In this document: one piece after another, positions 16,376 to 25,195 of the stretch
How the letters are laid out: every line of letters starts with the position of its first letter
How positions within the stretch are numbered: the first letter of the stretch is position 1
Assembly: GCF_024622195.1 (NCBI RefSeq)
Contig: NZ_JANKBI010000004.1
Location: 186,001-250,000 of the forward strand
From: Murimonas intestini
Lineage (GTDB): Bacteria; Bacillota; Clostridia; Lachnospirales; Lachnospiraceae
DNA length: 64,000 nucleotides
Reading direction: 5' to 3'
Position numbers and translations under genes: made by a program
Notes under the pieces: generated by a model
What the model was told of the DNA's origin: nothing
The model's database searches: none
What the model saw: only the letters and a program-made list of their open reading frames with translations

Positions 16376-18664
16376 TTACCTCACTCTCTTTAAGGGCACT
16401 TTCACACTGTCTTCCACCAGATACTCTTCTCCGTATACGAAGATGGTTCTTGCATCCCCTTTAACAAGCCTGAAGGTACTTCCGCTCTCATCGATCTCTA
16501 CCTGGATCTGGCTGCCTTCATATTTGATCTTGAACTTATATCCTGTCCACTGTTTCGGGAGGGAGGGCTCAAAGTAAAGTCCCGTCTCTTTCAGACGCAG
16601 TCCTCCGAACCCGTAGACGATGGCCATATAGTTGCCGCCCATATTGGCTGTGTGGATACCGTCTTTTGTATTATGATGAGTGTTGAACAGATCCAGCTTC
16701 GCGGAGTCCCCGAAGTACATATAGGCCTTGTCATCCAGACCCAGCTTGCTTGCCACTATGCTGTAGATACATGTGGACAGTGAAGAGTCGTGGGTCGTCA
16801 CTTTCTCATAGTACTCGAAGGACTTCCTGATCGTCTCTAAAGACTGTGCGTCCTCAAATATGAAATGTGCCAGAACCGTATCTGCCTGCTTGCAGACCTG
16901 ATAACGGTACAGGTGGAGCGGATGGTAATGCAGCAGAAGCGGAAAATCTTCCTTCGGCGTATTTTCTATATCCCATACCGGCTTGCTGAGGAAAGAATCA
17001 TCCTGGGGATTTATTCCAAGCTCTTCATCATAAGGAAGATACATGCATTCTTCTGCTTTCTTAAAACCTTCCAGTTCCTCTTCTGTCAGTCCCAGCTTCG
17101 CCTTCACCTTATCCAGCATGCCTGCATCCTCCAGAAGTTCATAGAAACGCAGGGCCCAATGCAGGTTGTACTGGGCAGACACATTTGTGAAATAATTATT
17201 ATTTACCATACACGTATATTCATCAGGGCCTGTCACTGCATTGATCACAAACTTTCCTTTATAAAAGTGCCCCACATCCATCCAGAGCCTGGCTGTCTCA
17301 AAGATGATCTCCGCACCCTTTTCGGCTATGAATTCCAGATCCTTTGTGGCAAGGTAATAAGCAGTCACTGAATATGCTATATCACCGTTTATATGATACT
17401 GGGCTGTCCCGGAAGGATAATATCCCGAACATTCCTTGCCCATGATAGTCCTCCAGGGATACAGCGCCCCCTTCTTATGGCCCAGGATCTTTGCATTATC
17501 TCTTGCAGCATCCAGGATAGAATAACGGTAGGCAATCAGATTTTTTGCTATTTTCGGGTTAGTGAGAGTGAAGAATGGCTGCATATACATTTCTGTATCC
17601 CAGAAATAATGCCCTTCATATCCCTCGCCGCTCAGTCCTTTTGCAGCAATATTGCAGTGCTCATCTTTACCCACTGACTGTACCAGCTGATACAGGTTAT
17701 AGCGCACAGCAAGGCTTAAATCGTCATCCCCTTCTATCTCCAGAGAAGACTGGTTCCAGAACTTGTCCAGATATTCCTTCTGCGCCTGATACCAGTAACT
17801 CATAGGACGCTCCAGAGCCTCTTCCAGTTCCTTCTTAGCAGCCTCCATCACATCTTTATGACGAATACTGTCCACAAACACAGAATATTTTGTAAGAGTT
17901 ATGCATTCTCCCTTTTCCATATATGTGGATAACCTGCAGACTGCCCTGTGCCCTGCCACAAAACACTCTTCTTTTGCTTCTTTAGAAAGCACATTTTTCA
18001 CGGCAGTGCACACAGTAAGCCCTGATTTTGATGTATCTGTCACAAGACATGATACCCCTCCTTCCAGAGCTGCCCTGACAGGCACCAGGTGGTTGAAGCT
18101 TTCCCCCGCTACCCTGGGGTCATCAGGATTACAGTAGTTTTTCACATCCCCGATATGGGTGGAGGTCAGCAGCACATTTCCTTCAAAGTTCAGCGCTTCC
18201 ACTGTATACTCAATTGTAAATAATGTCAGTTTTTCAAATGAGGTCATCCTCTTGACTGTGATACGCATTTCTCTGCCTTTAGGAGAACGCCATGTGACTT
18301 CACGGCCAGTATATCCGCCCTCCATATCCAGATATCTTCTGCTGGAGAGCACTTCTCCTTCAAACATGGAGAACTCCTCACCATCTGCAGACAGGTAGAT
18401 TCCCTGTGTGTCTGCCACATTCAGCATGGTCTGCTTCTCTTCCACAAACCCGAAGAGCTTCTCCGCCTGCTTCATTTCCGCAATGTCATAAAAACCATTG
18501 ATATACTCACCGCGGATAGAGTCATACCCCTGAGGATATCCTTCCTCGAAATTCGACCGCACGCCGATATATCCGTTAGCGTTATGGAATACTGTTTCAT
18601 TCAGAACAAGCGCATCATTATCAAGGCTCAGGCCTTCCACTTCATAAACAAATTTCGTTGCCAT
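16376..18664 (-). CDS. Glycoside hydrolase family 65 disaccharide phosphorylase
   Basis: A complete 762-residue GH65 enzyme: N-terminal beta-sandwich to about 270, linker, then the (alpha/alpha)6 catalytic barrel. GAAKGLSGEGYEGHYFWDTE-type sequence lies near 335-355, the general acid is Glu482 in GPDEYT, and the phosphate-binding end contains ANMGGNYMA. It phosphorolyses an alpha-linked glucose disaccharide to beta-glucose 1-phosphate plus a second sugar; maltose, kojibiose, nigerose and trehalose are all possible and cannot be told apart by eye. AAGGAG 8 bases before the ATG fixes the start. It lies 10 bases after the second permease and directly before pgmB, so import, cleavage and phosphosugar conversion are cotranscribed. 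Confidence 0.93.
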   Translation of the reverse strand: MATKFVYEVEGLSLDNDALVLNETVFHNANGYIGVRSNFEEGYPQGYDSIRGEYINGFYDIAEMKQAEKLFGFVEEKQTMLNVADTQGIYLSADGEEFSMFEGEVLSSRRYLDMEGGYTGREVTWRSPKGREMRITVKRMTSFEKLTLFTIEYTVEALNFEGNVLLTSTHIGDVKNYCNPDDPRVAGESFNHLVPVRAALEGGVSCLVTDTSKSGLTVCTAVKNVLSKEAKEECFVAGHRAVCRLSTYMEKGECITLTKYSVFVDSIRHKDVMEAAKKELEEALERPMSYWYQAQKEYLDKFWNQSSLEIEGDDDLSLAVRYNLYQLVQSVGKDEHCNIAAKGLSGEGYEGHYFWDTEMYMQPFFTLTNPKIAKNLIAYRYSILDAARDNAKILGHKKGALYPWRTIMGKECSGYYPSGTAQYHINGDIAYSVTAYYLATKDLEFIAEKGAEIIFETARLWMDVGHFYKGKFVINAVTGPDEYTCMVNNNYFTNVSAQYNLHWALRFYELLEDAGMLDKVKAKLGLTEEELEGFKKAEECMYLPYDEELGINPQDDSFLSKPVWDIENTPKEDFPLLLHYHPLHLYRYQVCKQADTVLAHFIFEDAQSLETIRKSFEYYEKVTTHDSSLSTCIYSIVASKLGLDDKAYMYFGDSAKLDLFNTHHNTKDGIHTANMGGNYMAIVYGFGGLRLKETGLYFEPSLPKQWTGYKFKIKYEGSQIQVEIDESGSTFRLVKGDARTIFVYGEEYLVEDSVKVPLKRVR

Positions 18665-18674
18665 AGGTCTCTCC

Positions 18675-19544
18675 TTACTTCACTGCGCCTGCCGCGACAC
18701 CCTTGATGATATATTTCTGGGCGCAGAGATAGAAAATAATTACAGGGATGATGGTGAGCATCAGTCCTGCCATCGCCATGTTCCACTGGATCGTAAACTG
18801 TCCGAAGAAAGAGAAGGTGGACAGCGGAATGGTCCTGTTCGCCTTGCTGGACAGAACTAGTGAGGGCAGAAGGTAGTCGTTCCAGATCCAGATAACATCC
18901 AGGATCATGACCGTCACTGTTGTGGGTTTTAACATGGGGAATACGATCTTCCAGAATACTCCGAATTTATTGCATCCGTCGATCGTTGCCGCCTCCTCCA
19001 GTGATACGGGTATGGACTTGACAAATCCATGGAAGAGGAACACGGCCATACTGGCCCCGAAACCTATATTCATAAATATCAGGCCGCCCAGCGTATCCAT
19101 CATGGGGATATGCAGTGTATCGCGGATCCAGCCCATCTCCTGCATAAGAGGCATCATCAGTGTCTGGAAAGGGATCAGCATTGTAGCTACAAAAATATTG
19201 AACAAAACTTTACTGAGTTTATTATTCACACGCACCAGCATCCATGCAGTCATGGAAGCCAGAACTATAATAAACAGGATGGATACGACAGTTACTATAA
19301 CAGAATTGCTGAGAGCCCTCAGGAAATTCATCTTATCCATGGCCTTGGCATAATACTGGAAACTGAAGCTCTGGGGAATGGCCAGTATGTTATCGTAGAG
19401 CTCGCTCCTGCTCTTAAAAGAATTCACCAGGATAATGTAGATCGGGAACAGATAGCAGAGGCACAATGCCACTACCGCTATGTTTAAAATAACGCTCTTA
19501 ACGCTTCTTGACTTGTGAACTTTTGTCTTCGCTGTATTTGTCAT
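18675..19544 (-). CDS. Sugar ABC transporter permease, MalG type
   Basis: A 289-residue six-helix permease with the EAA loop (EEAATIDGCNKFGVFWKIV, near 185) and the terminal GAVK tail of MalG-type subunits. Its ATG overlaps the stop of the preceding permease (19541) by four bases. Downstream the GH65 gene follows after 10 bases. It pairs with the permease at 19541-20419 and the lipoprotein at 20601-21935 to import an alpha-glucoside; the ATPase is not encoded here. Confidence 0.93.
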   Translation of the reverse strand: MTNTAKTKVHKSRSVKSVILNIAVVALCLCYLFPIYIILVNSFKSRSELYDNILAIPQSFSFQYYAKAMDKMNFLRALSNSVIVTVVSILFIIVLASMTAWMLVRVNNKLSKVLFNIFVATMLIPFQTLMMPLMQEMGWIRDTLHIPMMDTLGGLIFMNIGFGASMAVFLFHGFVKSIPVSLEEAATIDGCNKFGVFWKIVFPMLKPTTVTVMILDVIWIWNDYLLPSLVLSSKANRTIPLSTFSFFGQFTIQWNMAMAGLMLTIIPVIIFYLCAQKYIIKGVAAGAVK

Positions 19545-20419
19545 TGCATCTCTACCTCCCTCTTCTTAGTGATAGATACCTGAACCATTGTAATAACTGC
19601 GACAACCAGGAAGAATACGATAGCCTTAGCCTGCCCGTATCCAAAGTTGTTCAGTGAGAATATTTCATTGTAGATATTCATGGCGAACATTTCTGTTGCA
19701 TTGCTGGGTCCGCCGCCTGTCAGGGACAGGTTTACATCGAAGATCTTGAAACAGTTAGACAGTGTCATGAAAAGACAGATTGTAAATGACGGCATGATCA
19801 GAGGAAACTTGATTCTGAACAATGTCTGCCAGAAACCTGCTCCATCTACCTGTGCAGCTTCGATCACATCATCCGGAATCCCCATAATTCCTGTTATATA
19901 GATGATCATGATGTATCCCGCCATCTGCCATGTACTTACAATAACAAGCGCTACAAGAGCAAACCTGGGGTTGAGCAGCCAGTTAAAAAAGATCCCTGTG
20001 AGGCCTGTGGCTTCACCGATCGCCTGGAATGCATCCGTAAATATAAATTTCCAGATATAACCCAGGATCAGGCCACCGATCAGGTACGGCATGAAAAGCA
20101 TGGCTCTTGCTGCATTCTTCACTCTCAGTTTGCTTGTTACCATAAGTGCAAAGGCAAGGCCCAGTATATTGATCAGGATAATCGCGAATATTGTAAATAA
20201 TACCGTATGTCCTGCTGATGTCATAAATCTGCTGTCACTGAATAAATTAACGTAATTTTCAAATCCTACAAAAATCTTGGGGTTTAATGGAAGACCGTCC
20301 CATGAAAAGAAAGAATATCCAATACCAATAAGGAACGGTATCACGACTACTAAACTGAATATAAAAATTAGTGGGAGGGTAAACAAGGCATACCAGCCTG
20401 CTGTTTTCTTTTTCTTCAT
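19541..20419 (-). CDS. Sugar ABC transporter permease, MalF type
   Basis: A 292-residue six-helix permease with EAA loop segment IEAAQVDGAGFWQTLFRIK near 195-213. It ends in KKREVEMQ, like the homologous subunit at 12478-13356, and the two are clear paralogues. A weak GGAGTG precedes the ATG. It is separated from the binding-protein gene by a 181-base gap containing two hairpins, so its expression is probably lower than that of the binding protein. Confidence 0.93.
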   Translation of the reverse strand: MKKKKTAGWYALFTLPLIFIFSLVVVIPFLIGIGYSFFSWDGLPLNPKIFVGFENYVNLFSDSRFMTSAGHTVLFTIFAIILINILGLAFALMVTSKLRVKNAARAMLFMPYLIGGLILGYIWKFIFTDAFQAIGEATGLTGIFFNWLLNPRFALVALVIVSTWQMAGYIMIIYITGIMGIPDDVIEAAQVDGAGFWQTLFRIKFPLIMPSFTICLFMTLSNCFKIFDVNLSLTGGGPSNATEMFAMNIYNEIFSLNNFGYGQAKAIVFFLVVAVITMVQVSITKKREVEMQ

Positions 20420-20458
20420 CTCTTATCACTCCTTGCCGTTCATACCGGCTTTTAGTCA

Positions 20459-20488
20459 TACGGCTTCCTGTTTTGCCAGGAAGCCGTA
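20459..20488 (-). other. Hairpin in the binding protein-permease gap
   Basis: A perfect 12-bp stem (TACGGCTTCCTG with CAGGAAGCCGTA) and a six-base loop, read on either strand, lies 40 bases before the permease start. No T run follows on the minus strand, so it is more likely an mRNA 3'-end protector or processing element than a full terminator. Confidence 0.6.
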
Positions 20489-20574
20489 GACTTTCATATA
20501 ACATTTCTCCGTAAGCCTTCAGACCATGCGGCCAGGCTTATTTGATTCCTAATACACGCCGCTGTCCCGCGGGG

Positions 20575-20597
20575 TGCTGCTTACACATTAAGCAGCA
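20575..20597 (-). other. Hairpin directly after the binding-protein stop codon
   Basis: A perfect 9-bp stem TGCTGCTTA/TAAGCAGCA with a five-base loop starts 4 bases after the stop of the gene at 20601-21935. It is the first of two hairpins before the permease gene and lacks a T run. Probably protects the binding-protein message. Confidence 0.55.
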
Positions 20598-20600
20598 GGC

Positions 20601-21935
20601 TTATTTGCTTGCCTGAGCCCATGCCTCGTCTAATTTTGCCAGGAAATCTTCCGGTGTCATATCTGTTGTGAAGAACTCCTGAGCTACTGGTACAAGGTAA
20701 ACGTCAACACTTCCTGCCGGCCATTCGTTCATCGGCCATGTGATTGTCTTGCCGTCTGCGATATATTTAGATACATCCTGTGAAAGAACATCCATGTTTT
20801 CGTTTTCCATACCATCTACTACAGGGATGAAACCGAATTTATTCATGAGATAATCTGTTCCTGTTTCACTTGTATACAGCCATTCAAGGAATTCTTTTCC
20901 TGCCTTCTGCTCTTCCGGTGTTGCCTGTGAATTTACATACCATGCTGTCGGAACGCTTACTGCAAGTTTATCATTTCCTGCCAGAGGAAGCGGAGCAAGT
21001 CCCATTTCGAAATCCATTTCGTAATCAGCGAACATGCCTGCTGCCCAGTTGCCCTGATGGATAGTTGCAGATTTTCCTGTTGCAAAATCACCGATCTCTT
21101 TATCATATGTCTGCTCCAGAGGATTTACACAATTATCTCTGATTGCTGCATAAAGTTTTGCGAATTCCTGGAATTCCGGTGTGTCAGCCATCTTCACTTC
21201 GCCGGCTCCCAGCTTCTGTACGAATTCTACAGGATTTTCCTGAAGTGCGAACGGAGTATTGAGTATATGTCCGATCAGGAAATAGCTCTCAGATGAAAGT
21301 CCCAGCCCATTGATATCTGCCGCCTTCTGCTCTTCCAGATATTTGATGAGTGAATCTGTATCTGTTACTTTAGAAGGATCATAGAGGCTCTTGTTATAGA
21401 CAAGTCCAAAACCTTCAGCTGTGTAAGGAATGCCTACCAGCTTGCCGTCGATCTCATTTCCCATGCCCTCTGCAATCTTGTCCGCAAATGAGATATCGCT
21501 CAGGTCTGCCAGGTAAGATGTCATCTGGACTGATTCAGCTCCCGGAGCCAGTGAGAAGACTGTAGGTCCCTGATTGTTTGCCAGTTTTGTCTTTAACTGC
21601 TGGAAATAATCATCTCCTGTAGTTCCCCATACTTCAACTTCCACGCCTGTCTCGTCTTCGTAAGCTTCAGCCAGTTCTTCCAGCTGGTCGATGATCTCTA
21701 CTTTAGACTGGAAAAGGATGATCTTCTTAGCGCTTTCTACATCATCGCCGCTCTGTGTCTTGGCAGCTTCCGTCTCAACCTTATCAGCTTTGGGAGCTTC
21801 TGTTTCCTTAGCTGCTTCTGTCTTGTCTTCAGCTTTCTTTGTCTCACCGCTGGATGAATTTCCGCATCCTGCCAATACCATGGATGCTGTCATAGCTGCT
21901 GCGAGTAATACACTTGTCACTTTCTTCAATTTCAT
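20601..21935 (-). CDS. Sugar ABC transporter substrate-binding lipoprotein
   Basis: A 444-residue family 1 solute-binding lipoprotein. The signal peptide ends in the lipobox LAGC near residue 23, followed by a Ser/Thr/Lys/Glu-rich linker of about 45 residues and the two-lobe binding domain (VFSLAPGAESVQM, GIPYTAEGFGLVYNKSLYDP, FATGKSATIHQGNWA). The start is the ATG at 21935, because GGAGG is 8 bases away; ATGs further upstream are too close to or ahead of that site. It is the first gene of the phosphorolysis operon, with the promoter at 22045-22073 and an operator over the transcription start. Alpha-glucosides are the likely cargo, judged from GH65 and pgmB in the same operon. Confidence 0.94.
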   Translation of the reverse strand: MKLKKVTSVLLAAAMTASMVLAGCGNSSSGETKKAEDKTEAAKETEAPKADKVETEAAKTQSGDDVESAKKIILFQSKVEIIDQLEELAEAYEDETGVEVEVWGTTGDDYFQQLKTKLANNQGPTVFSLAPGAESVQMTSYLADLSDISFADKIAEGMGNEIDGKLVGIPYTAEGFGLVYNKSLYDPSKVTDTDSLIKYLEEQKAADINGLGLSSESYFLIGHILNTPFALQENPVEFVQKLGAGEVKMADTPEFQEFAKLYAAIRDNCVNPLEQTYDKEIGDFATGKSATIHQGNWAAGMFADYEMDFEMGLAPLPLAGNDKLAVSVPTAWYVNSQATPEEQKAGKEFLEWLYTSETGTDYLMNKFGFIPVVDGMENENMDVLSQDVSKYIADGKTITWPMNEWPAGSVDVYLVPVAQEFFTTDMTPEDFLAKLDEAWAQASK

Positions 21936-22026
21936 AATCATATCCTCCTTTGATTTGATTAATAAGATTGTAAGTTTAAATTTACCGGCCATCTTAGCCC
22001 GTGGCCCGGGCTTTTCGTTTTCTTTT

Positions 22027-22040
22027 GTAAAACGTTATAC
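22027..22040. promoter_or_regulatory. LacI-family operator candidate
   Basis: The 14-base near-palindrome GTAAAACGTTATAC (central AACGTT, one mismatch between half-sites) has the CG-centred form of LacI/GalR-family operators. It begins 5 bases beyond the -10 element, so it covers the predicted transcription start and a bound repressor would block initiation. The obvious ligand is the LacI protein encoded at 22231-23220. A CcpA site is less likely, because the spacing does not match the cre consensus. Confidence 0.65.
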
Positions 22041-22044
22041 TTGA

Positions 22045-22073
22045 ATGATACAGCAGAATTACTATTATGTCAA
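22045..22073 (-). promoter_or_regulatory. Sigma-A promoter of the GH65/pgmB operon
   Basis: On the minus strand a perfect TTGACA (22068-22073) is followed after exactly 17 bases by TATCAT (22045-22050). This strong promoter lies about 110 bases before the binding-protein start and directly abuts the operator at 22027-22040. Confidence 0.8.
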
Positions 22074-22126
22074 TAGCTTTTCTTTGTTTTTCCGTTATCT
22101 TGCATATTTTTGAGAAATTTTTACAA

Positions 22127-22176
22127 AAAAAATGTATAATCAGCCTTTAGACTTCAAGCTATATTATACATTTTTT
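22127..22176 (-). terminator. Terminator of the LacI regulator gene
   Basis: A perfect 14-bp stem (AAAAAATGTATAAT with ATTATACATTTTTT) and a 22-base loop. On the minus strand the 3' arm runs into eight T. It lies between the lacI-type stop (22231) and the operon promoter, so regulator and operon are separate transcription units. The pure A+T stem makes it weaker than a GC-rich one. Confidence 0.65.
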
Positions 22177-22230
22177 CATTTTTTAATAAAATTATTTACT
22201 ATTATTTTACTTAATTTTACCATTTTTGAC

Positions 22231-23220
22231 CTATTTTACCATATTCCGCGGCCTTTTATCCCACACGGACTTTCTCCACTTTATTGAAGCCGAGATCTTG
22301 AGAGTCTCCATATCTGAATTTCCTCTGATAATATCAACAAGACTCTGGGCTGCCATGTATCCCCTCTCATAATTAGGTATACAGACTGTTGTCAGGCCCA
22401 TGGCTTCAGCCAGGTCGCAGTCATCAAAGCCTGTCACCGCCACATCCTGGGGCACCCTCAGTCCGCTCTCGTGGAATGCGCGGATCGCGCCTATAGCCAT
22501 GTTGTCATTTGCACATACTATGACCTCCGGTACCTCCCCTGAGAGAGTCATGATCTTAGCTGCTGTATATCCGCTCTTTTCCCTGTAGTCGCCGGAATAG
22601 TAATTCCGCCGCTGGAAGGGAATGGAGTTTTTTTCCATCACATCCAGAAATGCCTGATACCTCTCGCTGTTGTCATCTGTACTCTCCAGCCCGCCCAGAA
22701 AGCTGAACCGCCTGTAGCCTCTGTCAACCACCCCCTGGAGCATCTCCACCATGGGATCATAATTATTGACTACAATGCTTTTGATATGGGGATTATCCAG
22801 CACCCGGTCCAGCACAACAATAGGATAATTCTCATTTGCAGCCCTGTTCATAACCTCATTGCCCATCTTCACATCAAGAGTAATGCACCCGCTTGTCAGG
22901 TTGCTTCTCATGTATTTCTCACATGATTTATTCGTGCAGATCATCAGGTCAAAATTATTCGCATTCGCATAATCATTGATCCCCTCAATGATTTTCAGGT
23001 AAAAACTCCTGTCAAAATCGCTGAAATTAAACAGTATGGTATTGCTCGTACCCGACTTCAGATTCTTTCCCGCAGCATTGGGAAAATACTGCATCTCCTC
23101 ACAGAGCTGAAGAATCTTATTCCTTGTCTCCTCCCCCACATTCTTTCTGCCGTTTAAGGCATTGGAAACCGTTGAAACCGACACCCCCGCCGCTTTTGCA
23201 ACATCTTTGATCCCTACCAT
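22231..23220 (-). CDS. LacI family transcriptional repressor
   Basis: A 329-residue repressor: N-terminal LacI helix-turn-helix (IKDVAKAAGVSVSTVSNALN, residues 4-23), hinge helix to about 60, then a periplasmic-binding-protein-like effector domain (FDDCDLAEAMGLTTV near 270). It probably represses the operon beginning at 21935 by binding 22027-22040 and is released by the imported disaccharide or its product. GAGGGTG 5 bases before the ATG is a modest ribosome site. The A+T-rich stretches on both sides are unusually rich in GTAAAA words, which match one half of the proposed operator, so autoregulation is possible. Confidence 0.93.
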   Translation of the reverse strand: MVGIKDVAKAAGVSVSTVSNALNGRKNVGEETRNKILQLCEEMQYFPNAAGKNLKSGTSNTILFNFSDFDRSFYLKIIEGINDYANANNFDLMICTNKSCEKYMRSNLTSGCITLDVKMGNEVMNRAANENYPIVVLDRVLDNPHIKSIVVNNYDPMVEMLQGVVDRGYRRFSFLGGLESTDDNSERYQAFLDVMEKNSIPFQRRNYYSGDYREKSGYTAAKIMTLSGEVPEVIVCANDNMAIGAIRAFHESGLRVPQDVAVTGFDDCDLAEAMGLTTVCIPNYERGYMAAQSLVDIIRGNSDMETLKISASIKWRKSVWDKRPRNMVK

Positions 23221-23313
23221 AATTACACCCTCATTCCCTTTATCATTTTCGTAACAGCCCGCACCAGCCCCACATAGCTCTCCTGCCGGCCTCTCAGCCT
23301 GGCATTTTCTTAA

Positions 23314-23371
23314 TTTTACTTATTTTACTGGTTTTACTTTGCATTTTACTTTACTTTATTTACTATTTTAC
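23314..23371. repeat. Degenerate TTTTAC repeats upstream of the LacI gene
   Basis: TTTTAC occurs at 23314, 23323, 23332, 23344 and 23366, with TTTAC variants at 23350 and 23359. The first three are exactly 9 bases apart. Read on the minus strand these are GTAAAA half-sites upstream of the LacI start. They may be a weak binding array or simple AT-rich drift. Confidence 0.45.
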
Positions 23372-23952
23372 TATTATTTTGTTGTTTTTACAAGTAAATT
23401 ATTTCAGTGTGACATCACATGATTTAATCTGGTGAGGTATGCTTATATTTAGCAAATATCGATAATATCTTTAATATTTATGTAACTATTCAGTACCCTC
23501 ACAGTTTCCTGTAAAAATCCATTTAAAATCGCCTTCGGCGATGGGGCCTTTTCACCCTTGAATCACTTTTTACGGTTTGTGCAGTAAATGCACAGACCTG
23601 TTGAATAACTATTTATGAACGTTCTTATAATACTTAATCGCAAGTAGGATGCATAGATGAAATACATACCAGTTATTGATAGCTGAATAAAAAAATTGTA
23701 TATTTTAACGAAAATAATTATATTTTTTTAATATATATTCCGATAAAATATTTTGAAATGTGTTATCTATTCAAGATAAAGCCACTAATTTAGTATTGAT
23801 TTATAATGTATTCTCATTATTATCTTTATAAATTTTTGTGATGCCAAAATAATATATAAGATCCAATAATAAATTAGCAATTTTTTATTATTTATCTTAT
23901 AAATTTATATATAATATTATACATACAAACTTTTTATTCGAAACCATCAATA

Positions 23953-23981
23953 TTGACAATTATTATATTTTGTAATATTAT
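23953..23981 (+). promoter_or_regulatory. Strong promoter in the AT-rich region
   Basis: TTGACA (23953-23958), a 17-base spacer and TATTAT (23976-23981). A transcript would start near 23988 and first meet the ribosome site and micro-ORF at 24028. It could also read through to the genes at 24395 and 25196, as no clear terminator intervenes. In such AT-rich DNA, chance matches are more frequent. Confidence 0.5.
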
Positions 23982-24027
23982 ATTATCAGACAATATAGTG
24001 CGATTGAAATTAAAGGAGATGATTCCG

Positions 24028-24057
24028 TTGACTTCCAATGACTTCCAAAAATATTAA
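24028..24057 (+). CDS. Possible 9-residue micro-ORF (leader peptide or gene remnant)
   Basis: TTG start, nine sense codons (MTSNDFQKY) and stop. AAAGGAG ends 9 bases before the TTG, and the promoter at 23953-23981 lies just upstream. It contains a perfect tandem 10-mer TGACTTCCAA at 24029-24048. It may be a leader peptide or the surviving start of a lost gene. Evidence is only the promoter, ribosome site and start in correct order. Confidence 0.25.
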   Translation: MTSNDFQKY

Positions 24058-24394
24058 CAATGTGACTTTATAGTTAGAGTCAACAAGTTATTTTTTAACC
24101 AATTTTCCAATTAATCCCATCTCAGTTTTTGTGTAACTAAAAGATAACTTTAATATATGTCGACAAAGCCGCCCCTTAGGAGGAACACCGCTTTTGTCCT
24201 GACTACTAAATATTAATTCTTATAAACAAGACAAAATCGAAACTTGAATAACTATACAAGAAAAGAAGTGAAAAGAAGTGGCTTATACACGTATCAATAC
24301 TGGGGAAACCTCCTACATCCAGTAGCGATATAGCTTATTAATGATGAGTATAGCTCATTTAGCTATGACTATATCATGCCAGGGGGAATAGACT

Positions 24395-25162
24395 ATGAAG
24401 AGAATAAGTAGTGTTTTGTGCAGTATTCTAGTATTTAGTTTATTAATTAACTTAATTTCGATTCCGGCTTTAGCAGCAGATAATGATGCAAAATTGTCTG
24501 AACAGCAATATACAGAATATTTACTCGAAAAAACAGGAATAAAGGGTAAAGATGTACAGATAATCAATCTCCAAAGTGGAGAACTTACACGGAGTGTTTC
24601 AAGAGAAGAAAAAGCCTTTTTATACAGCGAGGACTTAGGTATAGGAATGTCAAAAATTACTATAGCAGTACCCTATGCTGTGGATGATGATGGAAACTTA
24701 ATAAATGCATATGTAGCAAATAGCACAGATACTTTACCTTTTGGCTATAGTCAAAGTGATAGTTATGTTACGGTTTATGGTGAAATTGTGGTTGTACGGG
24801 ATACTATATCTAAAGCAATGTTTTATCCATTAGGAGCAAGATGTATTGTCCAGAGTACTAATAGTAATGTAAATTCATTAAGAAATTTGGATATGTACTA
24901 TAGAGTTTATGCTGATAAGTATTCTTATCCAAGTCAGATACCTGAAAGAGAGAATGTATTATACGAACTATCAGGGCAGAGAACCACATTCAACCTCAAT
25001 CAGATTAACTACACTAATACACGTAGTTGGCCAGGAAACACAATGCTTTATACTCGAATTTATGAACATGAAAATTATTTAAACGTAACTTTTAATTATA
25101 ATTGTAATGGAAGTAAGTATTTTGGAGTCACCTATAACTTTAAAGATAGGATAAACTATTAG
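24395..25162 (+). CDS. Secreted protein of unknown function
   Basis: Not recognised. A 255-residue protein with a classical signal peptide (charged MKR, hydrophobic core to about 24, cleavage after PALA or ALAA near 27-28) and a mature part rich in Tyr, Asn, Ser and Thr, with a beta-rich appearance and no cysteine pair pattern, lipobox or sorting signal. GGGGG (CCAGGGGGAA) stands 7 bases before the ATG. Codon use is strikingly A+T-rich compared with the sugar operons on either side, suggesting acquisition by transfer. It is followed after 33 bases by a lipoprotein gene, with which it may act at the cell surface. An exported immunity or bacteriocin-associated protein is possible, but no supporting motif was seen. 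Confidence 0.75.
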   Translation: MKRISSVLCSILVFSLLINLISIPALAADNDAKLSEQQYTEYLLEKTGIKGKDVQIINLQSGELTRSVSREEKAFLYSEDLGIGMSKITIAVPYAVDDDGNLINAYVANSTDTLPFGYSQSDSYVTVYGEIVVVRDTISKAMFYPLGARCIVQSTNSNVNSLRNLDMYYRVYADKYSYPSQIPERENVLYELSGQRTTFNLNQINYTNTRSWPGNTMLYTRIYEHENYLNVTFNYNCNGSKYFGVTYNFKDRINY

Positions 25163-25195
25163 TACCTGACATTGAAGGGAGCTGGGAGGGTTAAG

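Larger units (their letters stand above)
23372..24394. other. About 1 kb AT-rich stretch with no recognisable gene
   Basis: No reading frame of credible length is present. I could find: a small hairpin ATCGCC-TTC-GGCGAT at 23528-23542; the promoter at 23953-23981 with a 9-codon frame behind it; an imperfect inverted repeat 24162-24198 (GACAAA with TTTGTC) whose loop carries AGGAGG; and a tandem 10-mer AAAAGAAGTG twice at 24261-24280, about 115 bases before the secreted-protein gene. The base composition is far richer in A+T than the flanking operons, and the following two genes share it, so this is probably the left part of an acquired segment or decayed coding sequence. Confidence 0.6.

Noticed and set aside
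22020..22045. CcpA cre site over the operon start
   Set aside because: The half-site spacing does not fit the cre consensus; a site for the adjacent LacI-family regulator is more economical.
23528..23542. ATCGCC-TTC-GGCGAT hairpin as a terminator
   Set aside because: No gene ends near it and only a short T run follows at a distance; kept only as a note in the gene-free stretch.
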